From Volvox africanus (taxonomy: Eukaryota; Chlorophyta; Chlorophyceae; Chlamydomonadales; Volvocaceae): a stretch of DNA of 64,000 nt. Positions 58,843 to 64,000 of this stretch are shown piece after piece (positions within the stretch are counted from its first letter, which is position 1; every line of letters starts with the position of its first letter). The DNA is taken from NCBI GenBank assembly GCA_030268105.1, contig BSDZ01000021.1, positions 1,550,001 to 1,614,000 on the forward strand, read 5' to 3'. Both the position numbers and the translations under genes were made by a program. The notes beneath the pieces were generated by a model that was not told the origin of the DNA, did no database searches, and saw only the letters and a list, made by a program, of their open reading frames with translations.

Positions 58843-58852
58843 TAGATAGATA
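58735..58852. repeat. ACAG/GACA microsatellite
   Basis: A long run of CAGA/ACAG tetramers with ACGG, ACAC and GATA variants. Not coding in any supported model. Confidence 0.92.
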
Positions 58853-59195
58853 GACTGCCTCTGGCGATGTTTACAAAGGGGGCGGCGGCAGCGGCGGTAG
58901 TGGTGCCGGTGGGAGCAGAAACGGCGACGACAACCCAACATGTCGACTAGCATGTAGGGGGGTTGGGCCGCGGTGGCGACCCTAGCCCCGACTGATAGGA
59001 TGATACCCAGTGCTGCTGCTGTTGCTGCTGCAGGTGAAATCCCCACACCAACGACCATGCAGCCGCCTTCGTCCCTCATGTCTCTTTCTTTCCCCCTTGC
59101 CTTCCGCAGCATTACTTCCCCCGAGTAATCCTGGAAAGGGGGGAAGCAACCTACAAGCGCCCGGACACCGCTTCAGACCTCTCCCATCCCCTTCG

Positions 59196-59198
59196 CAC

Positions 59199-59235
<37 letters not shown>

Positions 59236-59241
59236 TACAGA
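59196..59241. repeat. ACATAC hexanucleotide microsatellite
   Basis: About seven CACATA units, the complement of the TGTATG motif at 38.3 and 51.5 kb. Confidence 0.9.
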
Positions 59242-59395
59242 CATACATCTGCTACACATATTACACAGACATATACCCCTGGTCCAAAATCAGACCCTGG
59301 GCCGCCGCCTCGCGGGCAAGAACGTGGGGCGGGTAAAACCGTAAATAGTGATCTCTCTCCCCCTTCCAATTCCAAGCTCTTACAAACACATCACC

Positions 59396-59490
59396 CTCAG
59401 AGATGCGAAAAGCCGCTGCCGCCGCTCAACATCTTCGTATTGCTCATGAACCCCCGGGGGCCCACCAGGACCCCCTTCAGCCGTCGCCAT
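59396..59490 (-). CDS. Possible exon, unrecognised
   Basis: The minus strand reads GVHEQYEDVERRQRLFASLR just before a possible GTGATG donor, a hydrophilic and protein-like stretch. No family recognised; it could belong to the transporter N-terminus or another gene. Confidence 0.25.
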
Positions 59491-59833
59491 GCACCAACAC
59501 ACGTCCATACACACCCAACGCAGCGACAGCCTAATCTTCCCTATCCCTATCTTCCGCCATCCCCAACATGCGCCAAGCACATGAATAAATAGCATCTTTC
59601 ATACGGTGCGCTTTTTGTCTTAACATGGCTGTTCGGAACGGCCCCGTGATGTGCGTTGGTGTTGTTCTTGTTGGTGTTGTTTGTGGTGTTGCTGGTAACA
59701 TTGGCGTCGATGTTGGTGTTGATGTTGGTGATGTAGAGTGCATCGGGAGGTAGAGAGAAGAAAGGGAAGAGACCCTTGCCGATATGCATGAGGGGAGGAC
59801 TCCTACAAGGAAGCAAATCTCATCTACCCGTCC

Positions 59834-59965
59834 TCGCGCCAGCCAGCCTTTCGATTGGCGCTGTCCCACCGTACAATGCACCGCATTTCATCGCTTTCGG
59901 AAGCTGAACTTGTTATACCGTTTTCCTCGTCATTAGCTGTCGCATAGACCAGCTGTACTTCACGT
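59834..59965 (-). CDS. Possible exon, unrecognised
   Basis: The minus strand encodes a protein-like stretch (LREVQLVYATANDEENG, then a Ser/Glu-rich part ending WREDG) up to a GTAGAT donor. Its phase does not fit the segment at 59396-59490 directly, so an exon is missing or one call is wrong. Confidence 0.25.
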
Positions 59966-60243
59966 AAATGGCCACACAGCACCCAGGTCATTGCGCCCCG
60001 ACCAGAGGACCCAGAAGAGGTCCATGGCCACGCGCAAAACGTGTATGTGTACGCATGCATCTACATCGTGGCTGGGCGGCTTGGCAGCCCTGACAAACCT
60101 TACAGCCCAACAGCTCAGGCAACGCGGGTCATTCACTGGCCCCTTCTCGTTGAGGACGACACACGGATAAGCATAGGGCCCACATCCGTACAGAGATTGA
60201 TGCACTCATCATTACAGGAGACCAACATAAGGACGCGCATTCA

Positions 60244-60313
60244 CATACAGACAGACAGACACCCAAACAGACACCCAGACAGGTAGATCGACAGACACAC
60301 AGACAGACAGACG
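60244..60313. repeat. CAGA tetranucleotide microsatellite
   Basis: An imperfect ACAGACAG array with CACC and TAGA interruptions; no gene association recognised. Confidence 0.8.
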
Positions 60314-60710
60314 TTCGAAGGGTTTTTTTATCCTGAGGCCCGACATCCCCAGCAAAGCGGAACCCTCAAACCCCTGCTCAATGCACGCGGCGCGCGCACA
60401 TCAAGCAGCACAAAGCACACTTGTGTGTATGCACGGCATGTGTGCGTATGTGGATGTGCGCAGACGCGAATCATCGGCCATATTCATGCATTTACTCTGT
60501 CGCGTACGACATACATGAATGGATTTGACATTATAGTGGCATCCGATGTCATCATCACATTCATCATTACGACACTTACGAAACCCATCGTCGTGATGAC
60601 GATCACCACCATCTGACCACGGCCTGTAGCGCGCACTTCGCTTAATACACCGGCCGCCCTCCTGCCCAACTCGAAGACCGCACTCACGAGTAAGTTCGTG
60701 GGGTTCAAGC

Positions 60711-60860
60711 TCAGTGGGTCAGGGTGTGGCAGTCCGCGGCGCGGCCGGGAGAGTCCGCAACAAATGGCGCTGCGTGCGGTGCGGCCAAGAGCTTCACCGC
60801 CGCCTCCCGCCATGTAGCTATCTCTGCACTCTGGACGAGGGTGTTTACATTTCGTGAGAC
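60711..60860 (-). CDS. Possible terminal exon of an unidentified gene
   Basis: After a GTTGCAG acceptor the minus strand is open for 49 codons to a TGA. It reads VSRNVNTLVQSAEIATWREA followed by an Ala-rich helical part and a polar tail. It would be the C-terminus of a gene lying between here and about 61.9 kb, whose other exons I could not find. Confidence 0.3.
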   Translation of the reverse strand, partial: VSRNVNTLVQSAEIATWREAAVKLLAAPHAAPFVADSPGRAADCHTLTH

Positions 60861-61876
60861 CTGCAACGACACCCCCTCTTTCCGGTCTCGGTCATATCTG
60901 CTCTCCATAAGGTGTGGCTTTATTATATTTATTGTCGTACGCAAAGGGAAATGTCACAAATCAGTACAGTTCATATAAAAGCAGAGCTATGCCCAACAAA
61001 AAAGTGCTGCTGGGCGCCCACATCCCACATCCCACATCCCACATCCCACGCGGTTCTCGACTCTCGCCGGCCGTAACCCCGGCTCCCTTCCACGTCAGTA
61101 GACGGCCCCGGCCCACTTCCCAATGACGACGACCACCCGACATCCACCGTAAGTGCAGGAAAACGCCCAACAAGACCCCAAGCAGGGAATGTCGTAAGCG
61201 TCCAGTAACCCATCCTAATCTTGAAAATACGACCCTCGCACTGAGCCGGCAGGATTCACAGAGCTCTATGCCTCGCCTGGCAGCGTTTCTCATGGCTCCC
61301 TCATCCAGGGTCCTGGGTCCTGCTCGTCCCTCCCTCCCTTCCACCCTCCCTCCAATCCGCCCTCCCTCCAGCCGTACAGCACGGAGTCTTCCATCTCTAA
61401 TTGTACCCCTCCGTGTCTACACCGCCACCAGCCAGTGGGTGCAACATGGCTGTACAACGCGGCAGTTCTGCCATTTACACCAATAGACCATATCAATATC
61501 TGCCGGCATCAGCAAGCTGGGCCCAAGCCCTTCAGGGCCGCACAAGTCGTGGACGCTTTATTTCCCCCTCTTCCGCCAGCCTTAAGTTTGCACCCAACAC
61601 CATCACCAACACCACTAGCACCAATCCTGCCACATAAGCACCAGTATCCCGGCCTACTGTCCGAATGTGGGGTCGGCTTATACCCGTCCTGCTTTCCCTT
61701 CCTGGTTCGTGCACCGGGGTGGGCGTGGTCGGATCGGGGAGGGAGGCCCCCAACCCTGTCCCCGCATCTTGTCCCAACCTCTGCCCCTGTACGGTACCAA
61801 AACCATTACCAGAGATATTCGGCGGCTTCTCCGCCGTTCTGGGTGAGCCTCGGAGGGCTATCTCTGCCCCCCGCGC

Positions 61877-61881
61877 TTACA
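61877..61881 (-). promoter_or_regulatory. Candidate poly(A) signal (TGTAA) of the kinase gene
   Basis: TGTAA on the minus strand about 1.07 kb after the kinase stop codon. Position-based assignment only. Confidence 0.3.
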
Positions 61882-62574
61882 CCATTTCTGGGAATGCAGC
61901 GCCTCATAGCACAGGCAGTGCGAGAACATATTGACAGACACTTGCCGTCATCAGCGACAACAGAGGGGCGCATGGGCCGACAACATCTCTGGCTCATCCA
62001 AGCACCCCCTGGCTGTGATCAGGCGCTGTGAGATGTAATAGCTATGGTGGCACTGTCTGCCATGGAACATGGCAGATGCTGCCTCCGAGCAGCAACCCGG
62101 TCAGGGCCCCCCGGTGCTTGTCCTTTCAGGGCAAGTCGCCCACAGTGTAACACCCATCCATCCATACATGCATAAATACGTACATACATACGTACATACA
62201 TATATACATAGTCCATCACATCAAATTGGAGAGCGCGCGTAAACGCACCATAACCCCCCCCTGTGTCCGCACACAGCAAAAACAGAACACGCCGGTGGCG
62301 GTCCTACTCACAGCTCACTCCCCTCCGTTCCCCTTTTCCTCTCTTATCCCCGCGATTGCCGTTATTGTTGTCATTACCCCTCGTTATTCCAGATCACTCC
62401 ACTTAGGGCTATCGCACGCTGCCCATGCAAAATATGATTACTTGGCCTTGTAATTAAGCTCACAAAACCTGTATCAGAAGAAAAACGATCAAGACCTCGA
62501 TAATTAGTCGCTCGCGGTGAGTCGCCTCGCCCCCTCTTCCTTTCTTCCCTTCCTGCGGGGCGGCTGCTGCTGCT

Positions 62575-62611
62575 GCTGCAGGTGCTGCAGGTGCTGCAGG
62601 TGCTGCAGGTG
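62575..62611. repeat. GCTGCAGGT 9-bp tandem repeat
   Basis: Four units of TGCTGCAGG following a CTG run; about 340 bp after the kinase stop codon, so probably in its 3' UTR. Confidence 0.85.
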
Positions 62612-62949
62612 CGATACGTAATCGTTTCACATGCCGCTTCGGGTGGTGGGACGAGACGAGTCACATACAGACAGACAGATAAACATACAGACAGACTCCA
62701 GGCAATGCAGGTTCCCCCAGCCACTTTAAACGGCAGCGGCGGCGGTGACTGCCCCTTAAAAGGACGCAAAAACACCGCCCGTGTGCCCCAGATGCGCCAC
62801 GACCGCCCCACCCAGTCCCATTGGCCCGACGGGCCGAACTGTGCTAAACTGCATGAAGCTGGGCTGGACGAACGCTGGATAGACGACCAAAACTCTGGCG
62901 CATATGATTTTATGAGCAGAACAAGGGGGCTGGAGGTAGCTCGTGGGTC

Positions 62950-64000
62950 TTATGCGAATCCCCCAGGTCGACTCCAGTACATGATATCTAGCTTGGACAC
63001 GCAGCCGCTGTTGACCACCTCCTCCAACATGTCCACCACCGCCGTGAAGTTTGGCCGCAGGTGCGGATCCTGGGAGAGCGCACATGACGATATGGGGGGT
63101 TGGGCGCGTCCATGAGGCTATGCAAGGAGGGAAACGGGGGATCGCACATCCCCAACCGAAATCCGGAGCTCCGCGAGTGCCTCTATTGATCATCACGCAT
63201 CGTCACAAGATGCACCTATTGAGTAATTGAAGCAGGAGGAGGAGGAAGAGGAAGAGGAAGAGAAGGAAAGTGGGAGGAGGAGGAGGGGGAGGAGAAGGGG
63301 GAGGGTGGGGGGGAGACGAACATTGAAACACTGGTAATGATCGCTGACGAAGCTAGGTCTAACCGTCAAGGAGGAGGAGGGAAGCAGGGGAGGAGGGGGA
63401 GGAGGACGAGGGCAGAAACGCAAAACATCGGAATGAAAAAATATGTATTCCCCGTCCTATGGACACCCCGAAGAAATCCTCTCCTTTTGCCCTCCCCTCC
63501 TCTCTTTGCTCTTCCCCCCCCCCTCCCTTCTCTCTCATACACACACATACCTGCGCCCAGCACATGGTGATGAGCTCCCGCAGCTGGTCGGGCCAGCGGC
63601 GGGGAATCTCTGGCCGGAAGCCCCGGGCCACCCGCTCCGCATACGCCTGTGGGACCGAATCAGCAGACGGGGTTGGCGGCCGGGGATTCCATCTCGGCAT
63701 CTATGAGCCCGAGTGCTCCGCTGGCCCATGGCAGCCCCAGCCCCGGCAGGAGCGAGTCCAGAACAGGAGGGCCCCGGGAGGCAGGTACCCGCGTGGACAA
63801 CTCGTGGGCGGACAGGCATGCTGTCCTCAAGCCGGTCATTGCATATGATGTGACGTATAGAGGTCATTTGTTGCTTGTAAACGTTCTTCTGTTCACTTCG
63901 CGCGTTCTCACCTGCGCGTCCTTGCGCGGATCATTTTTGATTTCATCCACCAGCATCAGTTTCCGGTTGAGCACCTCAAAAAGGATCACACCGAAGCTGA
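62950..64000 (-). CDS. Protein kinase, C-terminal end (cut by the window edge)
   Basis: Three minus-strand exons: 64000 (continues beyond)-63912, 63646-63551 and 63069-62950. The first encodes the end of the catalytic domain from SFGVILFEVLNRK (subdomain IX) onward. The second contains RGFRPEIPRRWPDQLRELI and CWAQ (subdomain X-XI). The third begins DPHLRPNF, giving the CWxxDPxxRP motif across the junction, then the last helix (VVDMLEEVV) and a short tail ending at TAA. This pattern fits tyrosine-kinase-like (TKL/Raf-type) kinases, a large group in volvocine algae. An insertion (MLVDEIKNDPRKDAQ) sits between subdomains IX and X. The catalytic loop and nucleotide-binding residues lie outside the window, so activity cannot be judged. 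Confidence 0.88.
63228..63420. repeat. GGA/GAGGAA-rich low-complexity tract
   Basis: Purine-rich imperfect GGAGGA and GGAAGA runs lie in the intron between the last two kinase exons; on the transcript strand this is a polypyrimidine-rich intron. Confidence 0.8.

Larger units (their letters stand above)
57060..62949. other. Region with unassembled coding fragments between transporter and kinase
   Basis: No complete gene could be assembled. On the minus strand there are protein-like segments bounded by splice signals at 58498-58436, 60860-60711, around 59965-59834 and around 59490-59396. They may belong to the transporter N-terminus and/or to one or two further genes. Plus-strand open frames at 61435-62031 and 58039-58695 are less protein-like. 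Simple repeats at 57072, 58735, 59196, 60244 and 62575 break the region up. Confidence 0.45.

Noticed and set aside
63193..63423. Ser/Leu/Pro-rich minus-strand open frame near the kinase
   Set aside because: It is the complement of GGA-rich low-complexity intron sequence between two kinase exons.

Overview
The window looks like nuclear DNA of a volvocine green alga (Chlamydomonadales, in the Chlamydomonas/Volvox group). Three things point there: a giant SPPPP-type hydroxyproline-rich extracellular-matrix protein, genes cut into many short exons with GTGAGT/GTGCGT donors and (C)AG acceptors, and abundant intronic micro- and minisatellites with a GC content moderate for this group. The species cannot be named from the sequence. 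All gene models were spliced by hand. The ECM, FAM32A-like, epimerase-like, FAD-oxidoreductase and RING-CH models have every exon phase adding up to an open frame ending in a stop. The transporter and kinase models do so over the part that was found.

Layout. 1-7081: no recognisable gene. 7082-22377 (+): a 24-exon gene for a secreted, membrane-anchored ECM glycoprotein of about 2588 aa. 22378-25432: no confident gene. 25433-26725 (+): a five-exon FAM32A-like gene. 27230-31511 (-): a ten-exon NAD(P)-binding RmlD/MAT2B-like protein, convergent with FAM32A. 31512-35506: intergenic, with a roughly 0.4-kb-arm inverted repeat and a 13-bp minisatellite. 35507-41014 (-): a nine-exon FAD-dependent, phytoene-desaturase-like oxidoreductase, probably plastid-targeted. 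42736-44404 (-): a four-exon RING-CH protein. 46509 to at least 57059, probably 58498 (-): an ABCG-type half transporter with 17 defined exons and at least one more probable exon upstream. 57.1-62.9 kb also holds scattered possible coding segments that were not assembled. 62950 to beyond 64000 (-): the C-terminal end of a protein kinase.

The genes are not an operon or an obvious pathway. They are a housekeeping mix (splicing-associated FAM32A, a plastid oxidoreductase, an epimerase-like protein, a ubiquitin-ligase-type RING protein, a lipid-type transporter, a kinase) next to one lineage-specific matrix gene. Five consecutive genes from about 27 kb to the right edge lie on the minus strand, and the two left genes on the plus strand.

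The items most worth a second look are the domain architecture of the ECM protein, the near-perfect long inverted repeat at 32.67-33.63 kb, a nearly identical repeat present in opposite orientations in introns of two different genes, and the 1.46-kb G-rich 17-bp minisatellite inside the transporter intron just upstream of the Walker A exon.
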